Numbered from the stretch's first letter, positions 1 through 7,704 are shown. The stretch: DNA of 12,875 bases from Candidatus Accumulibacter sp. UBA704 (GCA_002304785.1 DBMG01000117.1:1-12875), one strand, 5' to 3'. Notes: generated from the sequence alone by a model not told the origin. Translations and numbers: made by a program.

Positions 1-22
1 GCTCAAATTTTGCCTTAGCCAT
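1..22 (-). CDS. tuf: Elongation factor Tu, first seven codons (cut by window edge)
   Basis: Read on the minus strand from position 22, the sequence gives ATG and then codons for M-A-K-A-K-F-E before the window ends. This is the usual N-terminus of bacterial EF-Tu, the GTPase that carries aminoacyl-tRNA to the ribosome. A Shine-Dalgarno-like GAGGT (minus strand, 30-34) lies seven bases before the ATG. The gene follows tRNA-Tyr, tRNA-Gly and tRNA-Thr on the same strand, matching the conserved tyr-gly-thr-tuf arrangement of proteobacteria. Only 22 bases are visible, so the call rests on this short match plus strong synteny. Which tuf copy it is cannot be told. Confidence 0.85.
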
Positions 23-77
23 TGCCGGTACCTCAAACGTTAGAAGTTAAAAAACCTTGATGCCATTACTAAATTCG

Positions 78-152
<75 letters not shown>

Positions 153-190
153 ATCCTGCTCGCAACTCAATCAATCACTGAATCACAGCG

Positions 191-264
191 TGGAGCGGGT
201 GAAGGGAATCGAACCCTCGTCTTAAGCTTGGAAGGCTTCAGCTCTACCATTGAGCTACACCCGC
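191..264 (-). tRNA. tRNA-Gly (anticodon TCC)
   Basis: The minus-strand cloverleaf has acceptor stem GCGGGTG/CACCCGC, D-arm GCTC/GAGC, anticodon loop CTTCCAA (anticodon TCC), T-loop TTCGATT, discriminator T and an encoded CCA. It is 74 nt long. The anticodon stem GAAGC/GCTTA has a G-A mismatch at its outermost pair; the other four pairs are intact. The gene sits 38 bases upstream of tRNA-Thr and 52 bases downstream of tRNA-Tyr on the same strand, so the three are very likely processed from one precursor. Confidence 0.97.
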
Positions 265-316
265 AAAACCATACCCGCAGCGTTACCAACTACAACCGCT
301 ACAGCAACATCGTTCT

Positions 317-401
317 TGGTGGAGGGAGAAGGATTCGAACCTTCGAAGGCAGAGCCGTCAGATTTACAGTCTGATCCCGTTGACCGCTTGGGTATCCCTC
401 C
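317..401 (-). tRNA. tRNA-Tyr (anticodon GTA)
   Basis: This is a class II tRNA on the minus strand, 85 nt long. The acceptor stem is GGAGGGA/TCCCTCC, the D-stem CCC/GGG, the anticodon stem TCAGA/TCTGA with loop CTGTAAA (anticodon GTA), followed by a long variable arm with a GGC/GCC stem and a T-arm GAAGG/CCTTC with loop TTCGAAT. Discriminator A and CCA are encoded. The long variable arm is expected for bacterial tRNA-Tyr. It is the first gene of the tRNA-Tyr/Gly/Thr-tuf unit. Confidence 0.97.
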
Positions 402-416
402 AACTCGGAACCGTCA

Positions 417-478
417 ATTTTTGCACACCATCAGCGATCGTGTCAACCGGCGGTTCCAGTCAGGCGCGTATGATAGCA
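417..478 (-). promoter_or_regulatory. Candidate promoter(s) for the tRNA-Tyr/Gly/Thr-tuf operon
   Basis: Two overlapping candidates are visible on the minus strand. The outer one is an extended -10, TGC-TATCAT (470-478), followed by a GC-rich ACGCGCC stretch like the discriminator of stringently controlled stable-RNA promoters, but with a poor -35. The inner one is a perfect -35 TTGACA (441-446) with an AAAAAT -10 (417-422) at 18-bp spacing, which would start RNA about ten bases before tRNA-Tyr. Neither is ideal. Position and strand fit the tRNA operon. Confidence 0.4.
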
Positions 479-591
479 GAAATCATGCCGAAACGACGGG
501 TTTTTTCTGTTTTCAGGTCGAATCGGCTTCAGAAAATTGGTAATCTGAACGCCACTCTTCGTGGCAGACCACGACTTTTCGCCCACACCGC

Positions 592-1365
592 ATGAACGCG
601 CCACGCCTAAATCAGGGGAACCACCCCCATTCCCGCCACATTGCACTTCAGTTTGCCGCCGTTTTGGCCGTACTGGGAGTTACCTGGCCATGCTATTTGT
701 TTCTCGGGAAACCGTTGCCTTGGCTCGATGTGTCGGTCCTGATCGGTGGAGTGGCGCTGCTGTTCGCTACCCTGACCCGACAGTTCTGGTGGTGGAAAAC
801 AATCCACGCCGTTTTTGCGCCGGCCGCCTTCGCTTTATTGAAGCTGCAAATACGCCCCGAATGGTATTTGCTGGCGTTCGCGATTCTTTTCCTGTTCTAT
901 CGCGGCGCCTTATCGGGACAAATCCCGCTTTATTTCTCGAACAGGCGGTCCGCCGCCGCGCTCATTCACTTTTTTTCCGACAATCCTCCCGCCAGGATCA
1001 TCGATCTCGGGGCCGGGATTGGTAGCATGGTATGCCCTCTTGCAGAAGGATTGACAAGCACTCGAGTTAAAGGTGTTGAAAACGCCTATCTGCCGTGGCT
1101 GATCGGGCGATTGCGAACCGCTCGACTGGCGAACTGCCGCTGGTCGCTGGGAGATTTCTGGAATGAGCCCCTCGCCGACTACGATGTCGTCTACGCGTTC
1201 CTCTCACCCGCTCCGATGTCCGACCTATGGCTCAAGATCAAGAGGGAGATGCAACCAGGGACCTTATTCATAAGCAACAGTTTTCATGTGCCGGAACTGG
1301 AAGCCAGCTTCGTCATTGAGGTTGCTGACACAAGAGAAACCCGCCTTTTCTGTTACCGTGTTTGA
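592..1365 (+). CDS. Membrane-anchored class I SAM-dependent methyltransferase, FAM173/ATPSCKMT-like
   Basis: The 257-residue protein has a hydrophobic N-terminal third with about four membrane segments (roughly residues 17-38, 44-62, 70-85 and 90-104), then a soluble Rossmann-fold methyltransferase domain. SAM-binding motif I is IIDLGAGIGS at 136-145. Further features are GVENAYLPWLIGRLR (the acidic residue after beta-2), GDFWNEPLADYDVVYAFLSP and KIKREMQPGTLFISNSF. The N-terminal membrane anchor, the E-N-x-x-L-P-W motif and the late K-x-x-x-x-M-x-P-G segment recall FAM173/ATPSCKMT protein-lysine methyltransferases, whose eukaryotic members modify the ATP synthase c subunit; this homology is recalled, not computed. 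The substrate here is unknown. The ATG at 592 has no clear Shine-Dalgarno. The gene ends six bases before the stop of the convergent regulator gene. Methyltransferase: confident. Subfamily: moderate. Confidence 0.8.
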   Translation: MNAPRLNQGNHPHSRHIALQFAAVLAVLGVTWPCYLFLGKPLPWLDVSVLIGGVALLFATLTRQFWWWKTIHAVFAPAAFALLKLQIRPEWYLLAFAILFLFYRGALSGQIPLYFSNRRSAAALIHFFSDNPPARIIDLGAGIGSMVCPLAEGLTSTRVKGVENAYLPWLIGRLRTARLANCRWSLGDFWNEPLADYDVVYAFLSPAPMSDLWLKIKREMQPGTLFISNSFHVPELEASFVIEVADTRETRLFCYRV

Positions 1366-1371
1366 ACACAG

Positions 1372-2028
1372 TCAATCAAGACGGATACCGCGTCGAGCAA
1401 CCACCACCATGGCCTGGGTTCTACTCGAAACACCGAGCAACTTGAAAATCGCCGTCAAATGAATCTTGATGGTCCCCTCGGACAAACCGAGAAGCGCCCC
1501 GATATCGCGATTCGACTTACCCCTGACCATCAACCCAAGAACCTCGGCCTGCCGCTCGGTGAGTCCAAAATCCGCCGGATCGGCGTCGCCCTCCCCTATC
1601 GGCATGTGCGGCGAAGCCACGAACGCCTTTTTCTGCGAAACATCCGGGGAAAAGACATTGCCGGCAAGTACTTCGCGCAATACGGAGAGCAGACGGTCGC
1701 TGGAGTAGGTTTTGGAAACAAAAGCGGCCGCGCCATTTTTCATCGTCTTGTTGACGGTATGAACATCGTCGTATGCGGAAAGGATGACCACAGGCATAGA
1801 CGGGTATCGCTGCCGGAACGACTTCAGACAGCTCAAACCATCAACACCAGGCAGCCCCAGATCGAGAAGCACCAGATCAAAGACGTGCCCTTGTTCCAGC
1901 AACAGGTTGGCGCCATCGAAATCGGACACCTCGAAAACGTCCACTTCCGTTTCCTCGAGTTGCCTCAACGTTTGTACAAGCCCTTCCCTGACCAGGGCAT
2001 GATCTTCAACAACAAGCAGCTTGACCAT
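1372..2028 (-). CDS. NarL/LuxR-family two-component response regulator
   Basis: The 218-residue protein starts at the ATG at 2028 (MVKLLVVEDH); a further upstream ATG at 2073 would add 15 residues that do not belong to a receiver fold. The N-terminal receiver domain (about 2-120) has the acidic pair E8-D9, phosphoacceptor D56 in LLDLGLPG, S84 and K106. A linker leads to a LuxR-type helix-turn-helix at about 156-212 (LTERQAEVLGLMVRGKSNRD, then SEGTIKIHL). It should act as a phosphorylation-controlled transcription factor in the cytoplasm. It lies 129 bases downstream of the hybrid kinase on the same strand, so the kinase is the likely partner. The long gap may allow separate expression. The Shine-Dalgarno is weak (GGTG). 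Confidence 0.92.
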   Translation of the reverse strand: MVKLLVVEDHALVREGLVQTLRQLEETEVDVFEVSDFDGANLLLEQGHVFDLVLLDLGLPGVDGLSCLKSFRQRYPSMPVVILSAYDDVHTVNKTMKNGAAAFVSKTYSSDRLLSVLREVLAGNVFSPDVSQKKAFVASPHMPIGEGDADPADFGLTERQAEVLGLMVRGKSNRDIGALLGLSEGTIKIHLTAIFKLLGVSSRTQAMVVVARRGIRLD

Positions 2029-2157
2029 TGGAGTACACCAAAACAGTTTTATTGTGATTCTGGCCGACAACAAACCGGTACCACCAGAGCATCGTTTTCA
2101 TACATTGAAGGCATTGCACTATAAGCGAAACCGCCTCTCATCGCTTGACAATATTCG

Positions 2158-4758
2158 CTAATCCAGAACGTTTTCACCCTCTTTTGCCACGACGAACGCC
2201 TCCCTGCCATAAGCATTTTCAATGTCGTCCATCGTCGATAGCAAGCTGGCAAGGCCGGCCGGCTTGAACAGTATTTTCCACCCGGAGGCCTTCGTCAGCC
2301 TGATACGATCCGAAGCCGTCTCCCCGGTCATCAGGATCGCCTTGATTGGAACAGGCGACCGGGACTGGATTGTGTCGAGCAACTGAATTCCATTCATTCC
2401 CGGGAGAACAAAATCGGAAATGTAGAAATCGCCTCCGAGCAGGAGCGGCGAAGCAATCGCGTCCTCCGCATTCGAGAATAGCTCGACATGCATCCCCACG
2501 GCCTGAAGGGACAACCGGATCGACATGGCGACCACGGGATCATCCTCGACAACGATAACTTTCCAGTTTGCAAAACGCGAGCAATCAATAGTTGCGGGAG
2601 GGGGACTGCCCTTTTCCGCCTCAATTGTCGGCAAACCAATCGCCTCAAGAATTAACGGGACCGCAATTTCAAACACCGATCCTTTTCCGGGTTTGGAACG
2701 ATAAGCAACATCTCCTCCCAACAACCGTGCCGTTCGCCTTGCTATCGACAAACCGATTCCCAGACCTTTCGCCCTATCTCGCGCAGAATTCCCGACCTGA
2801 AAACACTCTTCGAAAATCCTCTCCCCGAAAACCGAGTCGATCCCTATCCCCGTGTCCCACACCTGAATCACTCCTAACGACCCTCGCCTGCGGAAGCCGA
2901 CCAGCACTCCGCCCGTATTCGTGTATTTGAATGCATTGTCGAGGAGGTTGCGCAATACACGGAGCAACAAACCTGGATCAGTCTGCAGGATCGGGGCCCG
3001 GAACGGATAGGAGAACTTGAAGCGAAGGTTTCTTTGATGAGCCAGCGACGAGAACTCCTCATCAACAGCTTTAAACACATCCTCGACCTCAACCTTCTTC
3101 ATCTGAGGCTGAATCAGGCCCGCATCGAGTTTCGAAATATCGAGAAGGGAGTAAAGCAGATCGCTTAACGAACGGACCGAGAGAGACAGGAAATGCGCAA
3201 TCTTCTCTTGCTCATCGTTCAAGCCGGCCCTGCCGAGGGCGTCTTTGAAAAGATTGATGGCCTGAATCGGCTGCCGAAGATCGTGGCTAGCTGCCGCAAG
3301 AAACCGGGTTTTTGCCTGGCTGGCCAACTCGGCTTGCTGCTTCGCAACCAACAACTCTCTCTCAACGCTCTTCAGAGGAGAGATATCGGTTTGCGCAACG
3401 ATATAGCCGGTGACGGCTCCATCTTCGTCACTTTCCGCCCTGGCTTCTCCGATAACGTGCACCGTATCGCCATTCGGCCTGATCAGACGATATTCGCCGA
3501 CACATGTTTCCTGTTTCCCGATTTTGTCTATCCACGACTCTCTTACGTGCTGGCGATCGTCGGGATGCACCAATTCCGACCAGTCTCTCCCGATCAGTGC
3601 TTCCCGAGTCCGCCCCGTAATCAGCAAATTGCGGTCATTGACGAATGCACATTTGCCCGCTTGATCGAAACGGGCAATGCCTACCGGCACCACCTGCACC
3701 AGATCGCTGAACCTGGCCTCGCTATGCGCCAGACTGGAGAGAATCACTGCCTCGCGCTCGCGCATCCGCCCCAGTCGCATAAGGAGAACTACCACCATGC
3801 CAACAACAACAAGCACGACAACGCACACGACGAGGACCTGCGAGTACCATCCAGCCAAGACACTCTGACGATCGAATCCCACTGCGAAATAGAAAGGATA
3901 ATTCGGAACACCTTTCACGCTCGTGACATAGTTCGCCAGATCGGGCTCGCCTCCTGATGCACTCCTCACAACCGCTTCCATCGCCCCCTCGGCAAGCGCG
4001 GCCACGAAAGCGTGATCTGCGACAAGCGGTTTGTTGACCTCTTCGGGTGTCTCCGGCCACCGCATAACGAGCGCGTGCGAATCTCGTCGCCTCAGTGCCA
4101 CGAAGCCATAGTCTCCGACATTCAACGAGCCTAACTGCGCCCGGTACGATTCAAGATCGAAAGGACTCAGTACCGTTCCGAGAAACCGCCCCTTTCCATT
4201 ACGAATTGCTCGGGCAATTACCAGAACATCCTTTCCGGACAAGCCGCTTTTTATCACGCTGGAAAAAACTAGATCCACCGAAGGATCGTCACGCAAGCTC
4301 TTGAAATAGTCACGGTCAGCGATATTAAAGGCCGGTGCCGGCACACTCTCCGAGGAATAGAGAGCTCCACCATTAGCGTCATGCACATGCAGACCACCCA
4401 TGCCCTCGACGTTGATCAACCGGCTTGTCAGACGTGAGTTGATTTGTTGCTGATACTGCGGCACTGCGGTCCGCTCCAGCGCGTCCGGAGAAATCTCCGC
4501 GGCCAGCACGGCAAGGTCTGCATCGGTCCGGCGCAACGCGTCATAGAGTTGCGTCTGCAAGATTGTGGCCAAGTTACGCGTGCCGACCTCAGCCTTCCTG
4601 AGTTGCTCGCGATAACCCGCCAGGAGCAGGTACCCCAAGAGGAACAGCACCAGAATTACTACGGCCGCTAGCAGCAGGCGTGGCATCCTGCTGCGCATCT
4701 GCATCACTCTCGCCCGGTTTTCCATGGCTGACATATCTCCTGCTTGACGGAAAACCAT
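2158..4758 (-). CDS. Hybrid sensor histidine kinase (extracytoplasmic sensor, PAS, HisKA, HATPase, receiver)
   Basis: The protein has 866 residues if it starts at 4758. In order: membrane segment at about 28-48; periplasmic sensor of about 260 residues resembling a dCache domain (ADRDYFKSL, GRFLGTVLSPFDLESY); second membrane segment about 308-330; PAS/PAC domain about 346-460; HisKA with H492 in SHDLRQPIQA; HATPase with N-box LLDNAFKYT, WDTGIGID and GLGIGLSIARR; C-terminal receiver about 733-850 with VVEDD, phosphoacceptor D782 in YISDFVLPG and the conserved lysine in LFKPAG. All catalytic residues seem intact. HDLRQP-box kinases often pair with LuxR-type regulators, as here. Starts at 4758, 4734 and 4725 are possible: AGGGAGA lies 3 bases before the first, and AGGAG lies 2 and 11 bases before the others. 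I chose 4758, which follows the thioredoxin stop by 20 bases. The ligand is unknown. Confidence 0.93.
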   Translation of the reverse strand: MVFRQAGDMSAMENRARVMQMRSRMPRLLLAAVVILVLFLLGYLLLAGYREQLRKAEVGTRNLATILQTQLYDALRRTDADLAVLAAEISPDALERTAVPQYQQQINSRLTSRLINVEGMGGLHVHDANGGALYSSESVPAPAFNIADRDYFKSLRDDPSVDLVFSSVIKSGLSGKDVLVIARAIRNGKGRFLGTVLSPFDLESYRAQLGSLNVGDYGFVALRRRDSHALVMRWPETPEEVNKPLVADHAFVAALAEGAMEAVVRSASGGEPDLANYVTSVKGVPNYPFYFAVGFDRQSVLAGWYSQVLVVCVVVLVVVGMVVVLLMRLGRMREREAVILSSLAHSEARFSDLVQVVPVGIARFDQAGKCAFVNDRNLLITGRTREALIGRDWSELVHPDDRQHVRESWIDKIGKQETCVGEYRLIRPNGDTVHVIGEARAESDEDGAVTGYIVAQTDISPLKSVERELLVAKQQAELASQAKTRFLAAASHDLRQPIQAINLFKDALGRAGLNDEQEKIAHFLSLSVRSLSDLLYSLLDISKLDAGLIQPQMKKVEVEDVFKAVDEEFSSLAHQRNLRFKFSYPFRAPILQTDPGLLLRVLRNLLDNAFKYTNTGGVLVGFRRRGSLGVIQVWDTGIGIDSVFGERIFEECFQVGNSARDRAKGLGIGLSIARRTARLLGGDVAYRSKPGKGSVFEIAVPLILEAIGLPTIEAEKGSPPPATIDCSRFANWKVIVVEDDPVVAMSIRLSLQAVGMHVELFSNAEDAIASPLLLGGDFYISDFVLPGMNGIQLLDTIQSRSPVPIKAILMTGETASDRIRLTKASGWKILFKPAGLASLLSTMDDIENAYGREAFVVAKEGENVLD

Positions 4759-4778
4759 CGTCTCCCTGCTTCGCCGAA

Positions 4779-5180
4779 TCACTTTCCCCGCCCGATTCCG
4801 GCGAGGTCTGCATCTTTCTGCCAGCCGCTTCGTTCCAGACTTGAATTCGCGTAGATCCGGCTCTCCTCCGGCGTCTGTTCGACGAACGTCTCGACCAGCC
4901 TGCGCAAATGGCTTATCTGCGGTGGCAATGTGCCGAAGAAGAGTATCCAATCGCCACGGCGTACCAGAATCGTCGGGAAGTTCTCCACATCCAGATTGCC
5001 CAGAGAGTCCGCCTGATCCTCGATATCCAGCCAGAGAAACCTGACCCCTTCAAACTGGTCAGTCAGCTTTTCGAATCCGTCGCGATACTCGCGGCACGTA
5101 CCGCACCATTCTGCACACAGGCATACCACCAAAAAAGAGTCGCGAGAAGGCTGCGCACATGCAGGATCAGGCTGGTACAT
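4779..5180 (-). CDS. Thioredoxin-family protein, cytoplasmic
   Basis: The 133-residue protein has a thioredoxin fold: active-site CGTC at 26-29 in AEWCGTCREY, beta-strand VRFLWLDIED, cis-proline P69 in ENFPTILV and the strand DWILFFGTLP. No signal peptide is visible, so it should act in the cytoplasm, reducing or exchanging disulfides. The active site is CGTC rather than the CGPC of housekeeping thioredoxin, and there are extra cysteines at 8, 20 and 22. The start at 5180 is forced by an in-frame stop three codons upstream; the Shine-Dalgarno is poor. It ends 20 bases before the hybrid kinase start, so the two are probably cotranscribed. A role in redox input to the kinase is inference. Confidence 0.88.
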   Translation of the reverse strand: MYQPDPACAQPSRDSFLVVCLCAEWCGTCREYRDGFEKLTDQFEGVRFLWLDIEDQADSLGNLDVENFPTILVRRGDWILFFGTLPPQISHLRRLVETFVEQTPEESRIYANSSLERSGWQKDADLAGIGRGK

Positions 5181-5572
5181 ACGTTTTCAAACTCGTGCAG
5201 GATCATCAACAAATGCCGTATTTGTTTCGCCCATACGGTTCCCCGGGGAATCTCGGCCACCCAATTCGCCGCAGGACGACACCAATTGCAGCGGTAACCG
5301 GGCACGCGGCGAACACGATCGCGGAGGGGAAAGCCGTGCGACATATTAGCGCAAGCCACCCTATAACAGACAAGGACAAGAGCACCCCGCCACCCTTCTC
5401 AGCAACTCCGCACTCTCCCTTCTCCAGGCAAAAACTACTTGCACTTGGCTATCCGGTCATAAGAGGTAGAATGAAAACGTTGTGTTGAATCTTGCGTAAT
5501 CGGTAGCTCGACAAGGGGTGTTGCCTGATTTTCGCCCTGCGACGAGCGCGTTCGTGATAATTGGGGGAAAAC
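5181..5572. other. Intergenic region between divergent thioredoxin and EF-G-like genes
   Basis: This stretch of about 390 bases has no gene I can support. It must carry promoters for both divergent units. On the plus side a candidate promoter lies at 5445-5472 (listed separately). On the minus side TAATAT and TTATAG boxes occur around 5340-5370 without a good -35. A minus-strand reading frame from 5344 or 5359 enters the thioredoxin gene in another frame; it contains a CNWC pair but has no recognisable family or ribosome site. Confidence 0.5.
5445..5472 (+). promoter_or_regulatory. Candidate sigma-70 promoter for the EF-G-like gene
   Basis: A -35-like TTGGCT (5445-5450) is followed after 16 bases by a good -10, TAGAAT (5467-5472). 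Transcription would start near 5479, giving a leader of about 95 bases before the start codon at 5573. A nearby TTGCAC (5439-5444) is too far from the -10 to be the partner. The call is by pattern only. Confidence 0.4.
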
Positions 5573-7630
5573 ATGAGTCAGAACAACACGGTCAACCTTC
5601 GTACTGTAGCACTCGTCGGCCACGGCGCCGCCGGCAAGACCACCCTTGCCGAAACGCTGCTTGCTTCGGCCGGCGCAATCACCAGCAGAGGATCAATTGA
5701 AAAGGGCAATACCGTCTGCGATTTCGACCCGCAGGAAAAAGAGCTAGGCCATTCCCTGAATTCCGCCATAGCCAGTTTTGACTGGCTCGACGCCAGGATC
5801 CACCTCATCGACACTCCCGGATACCCGGATTTTGCCGGGCAGGCCATTGGCGCTCTCGCCGCAGTTGACACTGCTCTGATCGTCGTCAACGCCCAAACCG
5901 GCATCGAACTGTCCACCGAACGCATGATGAAACTCTCCGCGGCGCGCAACCTCTGCCGCATGATCGTAATCAACAAAATTGATGCGGAAAACGTCGACCT
6001 GCCCAAGTTGGTTGGAGAAATCCGTGACTGTTTCGGGCGCGAATGCATGTTGCTCGACCTCCCCGCGCACCATGGCCAAGACGTTGTCGAATTACTCGGT
6101 CACGATAGCGGAGACAGCGACTTTGAATCCGTGGCCACGGCGCATCGCGCACTGATCGACCAGATCGTCGAAGAAGACGAGGATCTTCTAGCACGGTATC
6201 TCGACGAAGGCGCCGACCCGAGCGCTGAAGAACTGCACGCACCTTTTGAGAAAGCGTTGCGCGCGGGCCACCTGATTCCGATCTTGTTCGTTTCTGCAAA
6301 GACCGGGGCAGGGATTCCCCAGTTGCTCGACGCACTGGCGAAGCTAGCCCCGAACCCAACCGAGGGCAACCCACCTCCGTTCTTCAAAGGCGAACTCAGC
6401 GATCCAAACAGTTCGCCATTCGACGCGATTCCAGACCCGAACAAGCACGTGCTTGCACATGTTTTCAAGGTCGTCAGCGATCCGTTCGTCGGCAAACTCG
6501 GCGTATTCCGGGTCCATCAGGGAACCATCAAGAAAGAGACACCTCTCTTTGTTGGCGACGCCAAACGCGCCTTCAAGGTCGGGCATTTGTACCGGCTTCA
6601 GGGCAAGGATTACGTCGAGGTCGAGACACTGATTCCTGGAGACATCGGGGCGATAGCAAAGGTTGACGAAATCGATTTCGATTGCGTGCTTCACGATTCG
6701 CATGACGAGGACCACATCCACCTCAAGCCGCTTGAATTCCCCGAGCCCATGCAAGGACTGGCGGTCGAAACGAAGCGCAAAGCCGACGAACAACGACTCT
6801 TCGACGTCTTGCACAAGCTCGAGATCGAAGATCCCTGTTTCAAGGTCGAGCGCCATCCGACAACCAACGAAACAGTTATCCGCGGCCTGGGCGAAATGCA
6901 CTTGCGTGCAAAACTGGCGCGCCTGGCCCAGCAGTACAAGATCGAGCTCGACACCAAACCTCCCCAGATCGCCTACCGCGAAACGATCACCAAGAAAGCC
7001 GAGGGACATTGCCGACACAAGAAGCAAAGCGGAGGAGCAGGTCAGTTCGGCGAGGTTATGCTGCGCGTTGAACCGCTCGAACGTGGCACCGGGTTTGAAT
7101 TCGTCGACAGTGTCAAGGGTGGTGTGATTCCTGGCGTATTCATGGCATCGGTGGAGAAAGGCGTGCGCCAGGCTCTCGAAGACGGCGTCGTCGCGGGGTT
7201 CCCTGTGCATGACATCCGCGTCATCGTGCATGACGGCAAATCGCACTCCGTGGACAGCAAGGACATCGCTTTTTTCACGGCCGGCAGAAAAGCCACGATC
7301 CAAGCCATACAAGCAGCGTCGCCGATAATCCTGGAACCCGTGGTTGACATTGAAGTGCTGACGCCCGACGCCGCCGTAGGAGATCTTTCCGGCGACCTGT
7401 CGAGTAAGCGTGGCCAGGTGACCGGAACGCAGCCGCGAGGAACCGGCACCATGGCCATTAACGGCAAGGTACCGCTCGCCGAACTCGATGATTACCAGGG
7501 ACGACTCAAGTCGCTGACGGGAGGACAAGGATCGTACAGCATTGCCTTCTCACACTACGCCCCGGTTCCGGCAACAACCCAGCAGCAGCTGGCATCGGAA
7601 CACAAGACCGTCAGCCTGGACGACGACTGA
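5573..7630 (+). CDS. EF-G-like translational GTPase (divergent EF-G paralogue)
   Basis: The 685-residue protein starts at ATG 5573, six bases after GGGGGA; an in-frame TTG at 5561 is less likely. It has the full EF-G layout: GTPase domain with P-loop GHGAAGKTT (16-24), DTPG (80-83), NKID (134-137) and SAKTG (241-245), then domain II, domain III (GLGEMHLRAKLARL), domain IV (KKQSGGAGQFGEV, SHSVDSKDIAFF with the tip His) and domain V. Switch I reads ELGHSLNSA where canonical EF-G has RGITI, so the usual switch I threonine is absent. This matches the EF-G-like/FusA2 group rather than the main FusA. The role is uncertain; ribosome binding is likely, translocation unproven. It is monocistronic as far as visible and faces a convergent gene. 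Confidence 0.9.
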   Translation: MSQNNTVNLRTVALVGHGAAGKTTLAETLLASAGAITSRGSIEKGNTVCDFDPQEKELGHSLNSAIASFDWLDARIHLIDTPGYPDFAGQAIGALAAVDTALIVVNAQTGIELSTERMMKLSAARNLCRMIVINKIDAENVDLPKLVGEIRDCFGRECMLLDLPAHHGQDVVELLGHDSGDSDFESVATAHRALIDQIVEEDEDLLARYLDEGADPSAEELHAPFEKALRAGHLIPILFVSAKTGAGIPQLLDALAKLAPNPTEGNPPPFFKGELSDPNSSPFDAIPDPNKHVLAHVFKVVSDPFVGKLGVFRVHQGTIKKETPLFVGDAKRAFKVGHLYRLQGKDYVEVETLIPGDIGAIAKVDEIDFDCVLHDSHDEDHIHLKPLEFPEPMQGLAVETKRKADEQRLFDVLHKLEIEDPCFKVERHPTTNETVIRGLGEMHLRAKLARLAQQYKIELDTKPPQIAYRETITKKAEGHCRHKKQSGGAGQFGEVMLRVEPLERGTGFEFVDSVKGGVIPGVFMASVEKGVRQALEDGVVAGFPVHDIRVIVHDGKSHSVDSKDIAFFTAGRKATIQAIQAASPIILEPVVDIEVLTPDAAVGDLSGDLSSKRGQVTGTQPRGTGTMAINGKVPLAELDDYQGRLKSLTGGQGSYSIAFSHYAPVPATTQQQLASEHKTVSLDDD

Positions 7631-7636
7631 CCGCTG

Positions 7637-7670
7637 GCCGGTGCCATGGCGCTCAGCTCATGGCACCGGC
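7637..7670. terminator. Perfect 12-bp hairpin between convergent genes, probable bidirectional terminator
   Basis: GCCGGTGCCATG (7637-7648) is repeated exactly inverted as CATGGCACCGGC (7659-7670) around a ten-base loop. It begins seven bases after the EF-G-like stop codon and ends 34 bases before the stop of the convergent transglycosylase gene. No T-run follows on either strand, so it would be a non-canonical terminator or a 3'-end-protecting structure serving both genes. Confidence 0.55.
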
Positions 7671-7704
7671 TACCACCAGATTGAATGACATCAGCGTTGC
7701 CAGA

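Noticed and set aside
2029..2157. Possible sigma-54 or FNR/CRP-like site between the kinase and regulator genes
   Set aside because: TGGTACCGGTTTG lacks the GC of the -12 element, and the TTGT/ACAA pairs do not fit FNR or CRP spacing; a TATAGT box there has no good -35.
3193..3957. Plus-strand reading frame of 254 codons
   Set aside because: It is antisense to the PAS and HisKA parts of the hybrid kinase and shows no domain.
5063..5359. Minus-strand reading frame of 98 codons with a CNWC pair upstream of and overlapping the thioredoxin gene
   Set aside because: It runs 118 bases into the thioredoxin gene in another frame, lacks a ribosome site and matches no family I know; a short unknown gene cannot be fully excluded.
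6344..7528. Minus-strand reading frame of 394 codons
   Set aside because: It is antisense to the clearly recognisable EF-G-like gene; long antisense frames are common in GC-rich coding DNA.
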